Positions 57,470 to 64,000 of a DNA stretch of 64,000 nt are shown one piece after another. The position numbers were made by a program, and so were the translations under genes. The notes beneath the pieces were generated by a model. It had not been told where the DNA came from. It did not search any database and saw only the letters and a list, made by a program, of their open reading frames with translations. Positions within the stretch are counted from its first letter, which is position 1, and each line of letters starts with the position of its first letter. The DNA lies in contig OZ244969.1 of assembly GCA_965222725.1 (NCBI GenBank), positions 558,001 through 622,000 of the forward strand, written 5' to 3'. The DNA comes from GCA-2748575 sp965222725. GTDB taxonomy: Bacteria; Pseudomonadota; Gammaproteobacteria; Pseudomonadales; Ketobacteraceae.

Positions 57470-57802
57470 CTAAGCAAAATAGACAAATATGTAGCTAAGT
57501 AACCTAACGAGAATTACACCCGCAACTGCACCTGTAACTAGTCCCAATAGAGGGTTCTTTTGCCTATATTTGAAAACGGTGAAAAAGAACACCGAAGTCC
57601 AAAATATCGCAGACCCGACACTTGCACCTTGAGGCTGTATACCCGCAGCCACCTGAACTAACACACTTGAATGTCCCCCAAACATCATTATGAAACCAAG
57701 AACCACCCAAACTATTGATAGTGGTTTCTGAGTATTACGACCTTGTCCAGGAGTAGCGCTTGGATCAACTTCAGATTTTGGCGATGTATATATATCGTTC
57801 AT
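57470..57802 (-). CDS. Three-TM cassette protein with MNxxYxSP start
   Basis: 110 aa from ATG 57802. N-terminal MNDIYTSPKSEVDPSATPGQ, then three hydrophobic segments (about 30-48, 60-78, 85-105). The N-terminal motif resembles that of the gene at 48353. Closed by attC 57394. Confidence 0.64.
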   Translation of the reverse strand: MNDIYTSPKSEVDPSATPGQGRNTQKPLSIVWVVLGFIMMFGGHSSVLVQVAAGIQPQGASVGSAIFWTSVFFFTVFKYRQKNPLLGLVTGAVAGVILVRLLSYIFVYFA

Positions 57803-57904
57803 TTGTTTCCTCCATGAAATTATGAGGTTATTAACTCTATATCCTGCACACACATAACACTTGAATAACCTGCGCCGCCAGGCGTCAGGTTGATGCGATT
57901 GTTA

Positions 57905-58181
57905 GAGCAAGACCCATACACCGAGACACATAGCCCCAACAACCTACCAAATTAATTATTTTTTGTCTTTTAATTAAGCCACGAAGCCCTAAACGAGACA
58001 GCGACATAAAGGTAAGCAGAATAGAAAAAAGAACAAGCGAAGGCCCCCTATCTTTTCCCAAGTGCGTACCCGCACCAACCAACCCAAGTTACCTAAACTA
58101 TAAAACGACTTTTAAAACTAGCTTAAGGACACATTCGTTTTTAATCTTTTTGTCTTTTAAAAGGGCTTACCTTGTGTGCTC
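57905..58181 (-). other. Gene-less cassette, family A
   Basis: Family A boxes (CCAACAACCTACCAAATTAA; GCGTACCCGCACCAACC; AATCTTTTTGTCTTTTAAAA). Confidence 0.78.
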
Positions 58182-58367
58182 TAACACTTGGGTAACCTGC
58201 GCCGCCAGGCGTCAGGTTGACACTTTTGTTATGTGATTTTTGCTAAGACCACCCCCAAAAAACAAGTAGCTGCTATTGCAATACCAACAAACGGCACTTT
58301 GAACCAATATTTTGCAGCCAAACCCAAGTAAACCAACTGATCTTCCCCAGAAAAAGTAGACACAGTT

Positions 58368-59240
58368 TTAAGCGCACATACGCTCATATTCCTGCTCAAA
58401 TACATTCGGGCTTTTATAACCCAGATAACTATGCCGACGCTGGCTGTTGTAAAACATTTCAATATACTCAAACACACAAGCATAAGCTTCCTGCTTGGTG
58501 GTGACATCCTCTGGGTAGAGTGCTTCTACTTTGAAGCGCGCAAAGAAGGATTCCATCGCCGCATTGTCCCAGCAATTGCCTTTTCTGCTCATGCTGGGCT
58601 GTACCCCCTCGTCATACAACAGCGCCTGGTATTCGCCTGATCGATACTGCACACCACGATCGGAATGCAGTATTAACCCCGGTTCAACATTGCGTGCCGC
58701 CACAGCCATTTCAAATGCATCTATGATCAATTGATTGGTCATGGTGGTATCCAGTGACCAACCGATTATCTTGCGAGAGAACAAATCCATCACCACAGCC
58801 AGATACACAAAGGCCTTCTCTATCTTGATGTAAGTGATATCTGAGACCCACTTTTCATCTGGTCGGCTCGCTGTAAAATCTCGCCTCAACAGATTATCAC
58901 TGACATGATTATGTGCCAACACGTCTGGAAAATAGTTGTAGCCTTTCCCATTTCGAGCCATAAGCCCTTGTTCTGACATGATTTTGGCCACAGTATTCTC
59001 GCTTATGGCAAACCCTGACTCATTAAGCTCCAGCGTCATTCGAGGTGAACCATAACGAGATTTAAGCTCATGAAAGCGCTTCACCAACAGTCGCTCAGCT
59101 TCTAGCTTTCTCAAATCCCGAGCACTGGGCTTTCGATTCCGCCATTTATAGTACCCCGAACGACTGACCTTCGCCCATTTACACATCTTGGCCACAGCAT
59201 ACTGGCCGCGCAATGAATCAATGAAAGCGTACTTCACCAC
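58368..59240 (-). CDS. IS150-like transposase OrfB (copy 1)
   Basis: 290 aa. DDE core: DEKWVSDITYIKIEKAFVYL (D), ILHSDRGVQYRSGEYQALL (D), GNCWDNAAMESFFARFKVEA (E). Overlaps OrfA by 7 bp, consistent with a frameshifted fusion. Confidence 0.93.
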   Translation of the reverse strand: MVKYAFIDSLRGQYAVAKMCKWAKVSRSGYYKWRNRKPSARDLRKLEAERLLVKRFHELKSRYGSPRMTLELNESGFAISENTVAKIMSEQGLMARNGKGYNYFPDVLAHNHVSDNLLRRDFTASRPDEKWVSDITYIKIEKAFVYLAVVMDLFSRKIIGWSLDTTMTNQLIIDAFEMAVAARNVEPGLILHSDRGVQYRSGEYQALLYDEGVQPSMSRKGNCWDNAAMESFFARFKVEALYPEDVTTKQEAYACVFEYIEMFYNSQRRHSYLGYKSPNVFEQEYERMCA

Positions 59241-59551
59241 TTGTCTTTGCTGAAGTACGCCGTCGCCTTTTTTAGAAATTCGTTTTCCTCTTTGAGATCA
59301 GCAATCTCACGCTTGAGTTTACGAACTTCCTCACTCTCTTGCTTGGAATAATCGACACCGTTCATACTGTTGAACTGCTTCTCCGACAATCGCTTATATT
59401 GACGACGCCAATTATAAATCTGTCCAGGGTGAATCCCTAACTCTTTTGCCACTTCAGCTGCGCTGGTGTTGGGATCTTCAGAACGGCGAACAGCCTCTCT
59501 TCGAAAATCCTCGGTATAGTGGTTGTATTTGTTTTTACGCTTTTTAGGCAT
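59234..59551 (-). CDS. IS150-like transposase OrfA (copy 1)
   Basis: 105 aa: HTH (NTSAAEVAKELGIHPGQIYN) and a leucine-zipper (KLKREIADLKEENEFLKKAT). Confidence 0.92.
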   Translation of the reverse strand: MPKKRKNKYNHYTEDFRREAVRRSEDPNTSAAEVAKELGIHPGQIYNWRRQYKRLSEKQFNSMNGVDYSKQESEEVRKLKREIADLKEENEFLKKATAYFSKDKW

Positions 59552-59994
59552 TGTTAATACACCTCGTTAGTTGGTAGTGAGGTGTCTACTTTTCTTGGGG
59601 AACTTGGCAACGAAACGCCAAATATAAGCAATGAATAATAGATATTATCCTCAATAACGCTCATGTTAAATAGGGCTAGGGGGACATAAATTGCAGCTAT
59701 TAGGATAGCCCCCAAACTATGGCTTGCATTAAACCCGACCCATGCATCCCAGACCGTTGTATCTTTTGTTATTACAAGACTTGTTTCTTTCATGGACTTA
59801 GTTACATTCTCATCATATGCATTAAATTTATCAGTAAAGAATGTGAAAACTAAATGGGCGAATCCCAATATACCAAATATTGATGCCCCGATAATTATCA
59901 GTAGTTGTTCCATAATACTCCAAACAATTGCACCACATAACACTTGGGTAACCTGCGCCGCCAGGCGTCAGGTTGACACTTTTGTTATACGATA

Positions 59995-60540
59995 TTACTC
60001 CAGATCACTTTTGATCATGCTAAGTAGCTCTTTTCTACGTTCTTCAAGGGCCAGCTTTATCTGCTCATAATCTTCGTCGGATGTTTTAAGTGCTTCTCTA
60101 TTACCTAGCAAATTATCAATCTCTTCATATTTATTTATAAATTTTTTCGAATCTTCGGCATCATCAGGACTGAGTTCAAGCGACTCAATCAATTCCTCAA
60201 GTTTCTTTTTATACCAATCCCTTTTTACGGACCACATTTCTTTGTTTGCAATTCTTCCCTCTGAGGCAGCTGTAAATGCAACCATTTGAGCCAAAGGAAG
60301 AGAAATTTCTTTAAGCTTTTCCTCTCTAACGAATATCTCTTTTTGGGTTTCTTTGATCTCATTCAGAACCACTCTTAGATTTTTTAAATCTAATTCCTTT
60401 AGTCGATCGAAGCCATGTAATACAAGCCCAAATATAGCCGTAGCAGGCATTAGAAATGCATAAGAAACCTCGCCAATCTTCCCTATGTATAGAAGATAAG
60501 TAAATATTGAAAATGCTATTGCTGATATTCCTAATGCCAC
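59995..60540 (-). CDS. Membrane-anchored coiled-coil cassette protein
   Basis: 181 aa from GTG 60540 (AAGGA eight nt before; open to 60564). Two TM segments (about 2-20, 26-43) then a long charged helix (LKELDLKNLRVVLNEIKETQ; DEDYEQIKLALEERRKELLS). No family. Closed by attC 59938. Confidence 0.64.
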   Translation of the reverse strand: MALGISAIAFSIFTYLLYIGKIGEVSYAFLMPATAIFGLVLHGFDRLKELDLKNLRVVLNEIKETQKEIFVREEKLKEISLPLAQMVAFTAASEGRIANKEMWSVKRDWYKKKLEELIESLELSPDDAEDSKKFINKYEEIDNLLGNREALKTSDEDYEQIKLALEERRKELLSMIKSDLE

Positions 60541-60605
60541 GTTTCCATCCTTACCGTATAACACTTGGGTAAAATGCGCCGCCAGGCGTCATTTTGATCC
60601 TTTTG

Positions 60606-60899
60606 TTAGGTGATTGATGCATTTAACTTACTTTCAGGAATTAGAGCGCCCACAATATAAAGGAGCACCCAGCACAACAAGTAATATGGAAGATAGAAAA
60701 ATGAGCCAACCAAAACCCCTTGCATTATAGGCGATCCACTAAAATGAACATACAAAGACACTGATACCAGTGTAAATACACCGATTAGAAGTAAACTAAT
60801 GTGCCTTCTCATATTTTTCCTTTGATATATACGAACGCCGTTATACATCCAGATAAGTAAAGGAATAGGTAGAAATATTACTATAATTTCTGTGCCCAT
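60606..60899 (-). CDS. Three-TM cassette protein, rightmost in the array
   Basis: 97 aa: hydrophobic segments near 5-20, 32-50 and 62-88. Stop in attC 60559, the last attC seen. Upstream, 60900-60974 has no attC before the IS, so this cassette's 5' junction was lost. Confidence 0.62.
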   Translation of the reverse strand: MGTEIIVIFLPIPLLIWMYNGVRIYQRKNMRRHISLLLIGVFTLVSVSLYVHFSGSPIMQGVLVGSFFYLPYYLLCWVLLYIVGALIPESKLNASIT

Positions 60900-61004
60900 T
60901 TTTCGAACCTTATGCCTACCATATTTGCTTACTTCCTTTCACTTCGCAATTCATTGCCGAAAATCCGTCTGAACTGATCTTCCCCAGAAAAAGTAGACAC
61001 AGTT

Positions 61005-61877
61005 TTAAGCGCACATACGCTCATATTCCTGCTCAAATACATTCGGGCTTTTATAACCCAGATAACTATGCCGACGCTGGCTGTTGTAAAACATTTCAAT
61101 ATACTCAAACACACAAGCATAAGCTTCCTGCTTGGTGGTGACATCCTCTGGGTAGAGTGCTTCTACTTTGAAGCGCGCAAAGAAGGATTCCATCGCCGCA
61201 TTGTCCCAGCAATTGCCTTTTCTGCTCATGCTGGGCTGTACCCCCTCGTCATACAACAGCGCCTGGTATTCGCCTGATCGATACTGCACACCACGATCGG
61301 AATGCAGTATTAACCCCGGTTCAACATTGCGTGCCGCCACAGCCATTTCAAATGCATCTATGATCAATTGATTGGTCATGGTGGTATCCAGTGACCAACC
61401 GATTATCTTGCGAGAGAACAAATCCATCACCACAGCCAGATACACAAAGGCCTTCTCTATCTTGATGTAAGTGATATCTGAGACCCACTTTTCATCTGGT
61501 CGGCTCGCTGTAAAATCTCGCCTCAACAGATTATCACTGACATGATTATGTGCCAACACGTCTGGAAAATAGTTGTAGCCTTTCCCATTTCGAGCCATAA
61601 GCCCTTGTTCTGACATGATTTTGGCCACAGTATTCTCGCTTATGGCAAACCCTGACTCATTAAGCTCCAGCGTCATTCGAGGTGAACCATAACGAGATTT
61701 AAGCTCATGAAAGCGCTTCACCAACAGTCGCTCAGCTTCTAGCTTTCTCAAATCCCGAGCACTGGGCTTTCGATTCCGCCATTTATAGTACCCCGAACGA
61801 CTGACCTTCGCCCATTTACACATCTTGGCCACAGCATACTGGCCGCGCAATGAATCAATGAAAGCGTACTTCACCAC
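61005..61877 (-). CDS. IS150-like transposase OrfB (copy 2)
   Basis: 290 aa, the same protein as 58368-59240. Confidence 0.93.
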   Translation of the reverse strand: MVKYAFIDSLRGQYAVAKMCKWAKVSRSGYYKWRNRKPSARDLRKLEAERLLVKRFHELKSRYGSPRMTLELNESGFAISENTVAKIMSEQGLMARNGKGYNYFPDVLAHNHVSDNLLRRDFTASRPDEKWVSDITYIKIEKAFVYLAVVMDLFSRKIIGWSLDTTMTNQLIIDAFEMAVAARNVEPGLILHSDRGVQYRSGEYQALLYDEGVQPSMSRKGNCWDNAAMESFFARFKVEALYPEDVTTKQEAYACVFEYIEMFYNSQRRHSYLGYKSPNVFEQEYERMCA

Positions 61878-62188
61878 TTGTCTTTGCTGAAGTACGCCGT
61901 CGCCTTTTTTAGAAATTCGTTTTCCTCTTTGAGATCAGCAATCTCACGCTTGAGTTTACGAACTTCCTCACTCTCTTGCTTGGAATAATCGACACCGTTC
62001 ATACTGTTGAACTGCTTCTCCGACAATCGCTTATATTGACGACGCCAATTATAAATCTGTCCAGGGTGAATCCCTAACTCTTTTGCCACTTCAGCTGCGC
62101 TGGTGTTGGGATCTTCAGAACGGCGAACAGCCTCTCTTCGAAAATCCTCGGTATAGTGGTTGTATTTGTTTTTACGCTTTTTAGGCAT
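61871..62188 (-). CDS. IS150-like transposase OrfA (copy 2)
   Basis: 105 aa, the same protein as 59234-59551. Confidence 0.92.
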   Translation of the reverse strand: MPKKRKNKYNHYTEDFRREAVRRSEDPNTSAAEVAKELGIHPGQIYNWRRQYKRLSEKQFNSMNGVDYSKQESEEVRKLKREIADLKEENEFLKKATAYFSKDKW

Positions 62189-62190
62189 TG

Positions 62191-64000
62191 TTAATACACC
62201 TCGTTAGTTGGTAGTGAGGTGTCTACTTTTCTTGGGGAACTTGGATTACTAACGCCTTTAGCATGGGCATCTGGCCTACCTGTTGCGTTAATTTCTTCAA
62301 GGATGAGAATCAGCTTTTGCTTTTCCATTTCAAATACATGTTTAAAAGATTCCCATTCCTTTTTGAAAAGATTCACGAGATCCAAGAAGAATAATGGTGA
62401 TGCGTCTTGAGATAACAGCTCGTCTATGTTGTAGCTGTCCAAAGATTCTCTCCGCCCGGATGGTATTGCAGCAAGCATTTTTTCAAGAGATTTTCTCTTC
62501 CCATAAGAGGCCTTAAGCACATTTTTAATAATCTTCCTTAGGGACCTCTCTAATGAGTTCCGTCTTCTTGATATTTCCTCAATCATTTCTGATTCAGTCA
62601 GATTAATTCTTTCGTACTTGTGTTTTTTACTTAAATATTCATTAAGCGCTTCAATATTGAACGCATATCCATTGTTACTTTTTTGAAGAAGACCATAGCC
62701 AATTAAGTGTTTAGTAAACGTTAAATTATCTTCGGCAAATTCATTAAAAGTTTCAACATCCTCATTTGCTAGATATTTGAGCATTTCATATTCATCTGGA
62801 TACCAATCCTTTAACACTTGAATGATCATATCCAAATAATCACTCGCCTGGCCTAAAAACTGCTTTTTCACTTTCTCATACAAGGGCTTATCTACCAATG
62901 CAGGCCTATCTCCTTGGCACTGATCATGAATAACACTGCATGCTTGTCGAATCAAAAATGGGTGGCCACCGAAGTCATCTGCCAACTTCGAATATATGAC
63001 TTCGTCAAACTGTAAACCAATATAGCGACCTAACTTTCTAACCATTTCGCGAACTTGTTCTACCGTAAAGCTCGGAACATATTGACAGGGAATAGAGGCA
63101 AAAATAGGGTTTTCATGACCCACTAGGACAGCTTGCTCAACGCAATTTGGGTTGGTCCCCACGAGCATATAGGTATAAACATCTTGGTTTCTCTGATAAA
63201 AACCGCGAAGTGTTTGCCAGAAATATATAAAGTCAGAATCTAGACTCCAATGCTTGGATGAAGCTGTACCTGGTGTTATGCGCTCTATCTCATCAAAGAT
63301 AAATAGAGTTGATTTCTTTTTTTTCGACTTTGAAATTTTAACTAAGTCACTTTCGAAGCTCTCCGCCGCTAACTTTTCGGTATATCGATCATTAGTATCA
63401 ATTTTTATTTTTGAATCTATTGCTTTGTGGTAAAGCAACACTAACTTTTCGAGCAACTCATACCACCGTAGTTGATGGATGGACGGACTCTCGCAATCGA
63501 TCGTTATATATCGATCTCCGTTAGCTTGTAGACTCCTTTCAACGGCGTAAATAATCGAGGTTTTTCCGCTTTTTCTTAAACCAAATAGCCCTGTATGTTC
63601 GTTAGATCTGTGACGATTAATTATTTCGTGAATTAGCTCGCTACGGCCAAAGAAATACAAATCACTCTTTAGCGGGGATAAAAAGTTGAAAAGATTCCTA
63701 GTATAGAAATGCTTTCTAAATCTGTTTCTAATATAAAATGAATCAAATGCTCCGCCAAGCTCTTCATAAGTAAATGGTATGATAATAGGCTGTTCTGGAT
63801 CTGTTTTTAGAAGCGTTGCTATTTTATTTTCTATATCCGGATCTTTGCTTATTAAAACTTTACAAACTGTTTCTGCTCTCATTTCAGAAACATCACTTTG
63901 CGCTATCGTGAATGCATCAAGGGTTCTTGGTTCAAAGTTCTCATACGGGCTAAATACACATATTAGTTCCCGATCAAGATTAAACATTTCATGAAACACG
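62191..64000 (-). CDS. STAND/AAA-type ATPase, truncated at 3' end by IS and at 5' end by the window edge
   Basis: At least 602 codons, open to the right edge. An N-terminal region of about 115 aa has no assigned fold (ELICVFSPYENFEPRTLDAF). Then an ATPase: Walker A GLRKSGKTS (140-148), Walker B TLFIFDE (231-237), sensor-like MLVGTNPN (278-285), and an arm domain containing FGGHPFLIRQAC, a pattern of archaeal-ATPase/STAND proteins. The C-terminal part is helical and basic. After VSN the last 16 or so residues come from the IS end. Large STAND-like ATPases of this size are frequent in phage defence; that role is inference. Confidence 0.78.
   Translation of the reverse strand, partial: VFHEMFNLDRELICVFSPYENFEPRTLDAFTIAQSDVSEMRAETVCKVLISKDPDIENKIATLLKTDPEQPIIIPFTYEELGGAFDSFYIRNRFRKHFYTRNLFNFLSPLKSDLYFFGRSELIHEIINRHRSNEHTGLFGLRKSGKTSIIYAVERSLQANGDRYITIDCESPSIHQLRWYELLEKLVLLYHKAIDSKIKIDTNDRYTEKLAAESFESDLVKISKSKKKKSTLFIFDEIERITPGTASSKHWSLDSDFIYFWQTLRGFYQRNQDVYTYMLVGTNPNCVEQAVLVGHENPIFASIPCQYVPSFTVEQVREMVRKLGRYIGLQFDEVIYSKLADDFGGHPFLIRQACSVIHDQCQGDRPALVDKPLYEKVKKQFLGQASDYLDMIIQVLKDWYPDEYEMLKYLANEDVETFNEFAEDNLTFTKHLIGYGLLQKSNNGYAFNIEALNEYLSKKHKYERINLTESEMIEEISRRRNSLERSLRKIIKNVLKASYGKRKSLEKMLAAIPSGRRESLDSYNIDELLSQDASPLFFLDLVNLFKKEWESFKHVFEMEKQKLILILEEINATGRPDAHAKGVSNPSSPRKVDTSLPTNEVY

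Larger units (their letters stand above)
58338..59607 (-). mobile_element. IS3-family (IS150-like) element, copy 1 (1270 bp)
   Basis: Ends TGATCTTCCCC and GGGGAACTTGG with AGTAGACAC further in on both sides. Target duplication CAAC (58334-58337 and 59608-59611). Identical in length and coding content to 60975-62244. Confidence 0.93.
58229..59913 (-). pseudogene. Copy of the four-TM cassette gene 29087, split by IS3
   Basis: N-terminal codons at 59913-59608 and C-terminal codons at 58337-58229. Removing the IS at 58338-59607 and one CAAC restores the 29087 reading frame with a few substitutions. Closed by attC 58182. Confidence 0.9.
17092..60608 (-). repeat. Integron cassette array with 85 attC sites
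   Basis: Each site is about 50 bp. Read on the plus strand it runs TAACAC..., arm AACCTG, CGCC, loop GCCA, GGCG, extra T, arm CAGGTT, ...TTGTTA. Start positions: 17092, 17558, 18027, 18468, 18935, 19401, 19937, 20353, 20985, 21349, 21673, 22105, 22550, 23033, 23361, 23748, 25363, 25691, 26110, 26572, 26961, 27286, 27756, 28174, 28595, 29040, 29522, 30114, 30513, 30927, 31344, 31722, 32251, 32714, 33286, 33713, 34102, 34575, 34977 (split), 36856, 37281, 37683, 38028, 38584, 39099, 39465, 39889, 40435, 40960, 41349, 41676, 42021, 42426, 42750, 43154, 43627, 43950, 44339, 47489, 47934, 48323, 48889, 49267, 49777, 50141, 50624, 50984, 51350, 51714, 52041, 52467, 53041, 53740, 54283, 54618, 54909, 55234, 55786, 56414, 56896, 57394, 57855, 58182, 59938, 60559. 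Cassettes read right to left; no intI, attI or Pc lies in the window. Confidence 0.97.
60975..62244 (-). mobile_element. IS3-family (IS150-like) element, copy 2 (1270 bp)
   Basis: Same ends as copy 1. Flanks are GAAC (left) and ATTA (right), with no duplication, and the expected attC is missing on its left. An adjacent deletion or recombination between copies is likely. Confidence 0.92.

Noticed and set aside
15555..60608. CRISPR array suggested by regular short repeats
   Set aside because: Repeats are imperfect palindromes of attC type, spacers are 240-700 bp and carry genes, and no cas genes occur.
1..64000. tRNA or rRNA genes
   Set aside because: I saw no cloverleaf-like or rRNA-like stretch on either strand by eye; a tRNAscan-SE run would settle it.

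Overview
The window joins two very different regions. Positions 1 to about 15,100 are ordinary gammaproteobacterial chromosome. The rest, to about 60,600, is the distal part of a very large integron cassette array, followed by an IS-truncated ATPase gene that runs off the right edge. Gene content (biosynthetic IlvA with two regulatory domains, RpiA, SerA beside a D-2-hydroxyglutarate dehydrogenase-like flavoprotein, a P450, a GMC oxidoreductase and a DUF922 protease-like protein) fits a free-living, probably marine or hydrocarbon-associated gammaproteobacterium of the Oceanospirillales/Pseudomonadales type. The genus cannot be fixed from the sequence.

Chromosomal part: a fold-back repeat (111-375); ilvA (-) divergent from rpiA (+); a secreted DUF922-type protein (-) divergent from a P450-TetR operon, with a 31-bp palindrome in between; a minus-strand group made of a CrtC/tocopherol-cyclase-like protein, a small unknown and a GMC oxidoreductase; an FAH-family hydrolase and an FAD-linked oxidase (-) divergent from serA (+) and its terminator; an outer-membrane beta-barrel protein; an SDR; and a GFA-family protein at the array boundary.

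Array: I count 85 attC sites of about 50 bp between 17,092 and 60,608 (one split by an IS), plus two decayed sites at 15.1 and 15.55 kb. Nearly all cassette genes lie on the minus strand and end in or just before the attC on their left. The array therefore reads right to left, and the integrase, attI and Pc promoter should lie to the right of the window; none is visible here. Cassette genes are mostly unknown small proteins, with many short membrane proteins, lipoproteins and zinc ribbons. Recognisable folds are NADAR, SMI1/KNR4, DUF4279, DUF6506, MOSC, DUF3592 and SnoaL. Thirty-two cassettes carry no convincing gene. Thirty of them fall into repeated sequence families sharing short boxes and a hairpin; these are the most novel feature of the window.

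Insertion sequences: two IS30-family copies (one carrying a nested IS3-like element), one IS3-family element inside a SnoaL gene, one IS3-family element inside an attC, and two identical IS3-family copies near the right end. Several boundaries can be fixed to the base because removing the element and one target duplication restores an attC, a gene, or the sequence of the uninterrupted copy.
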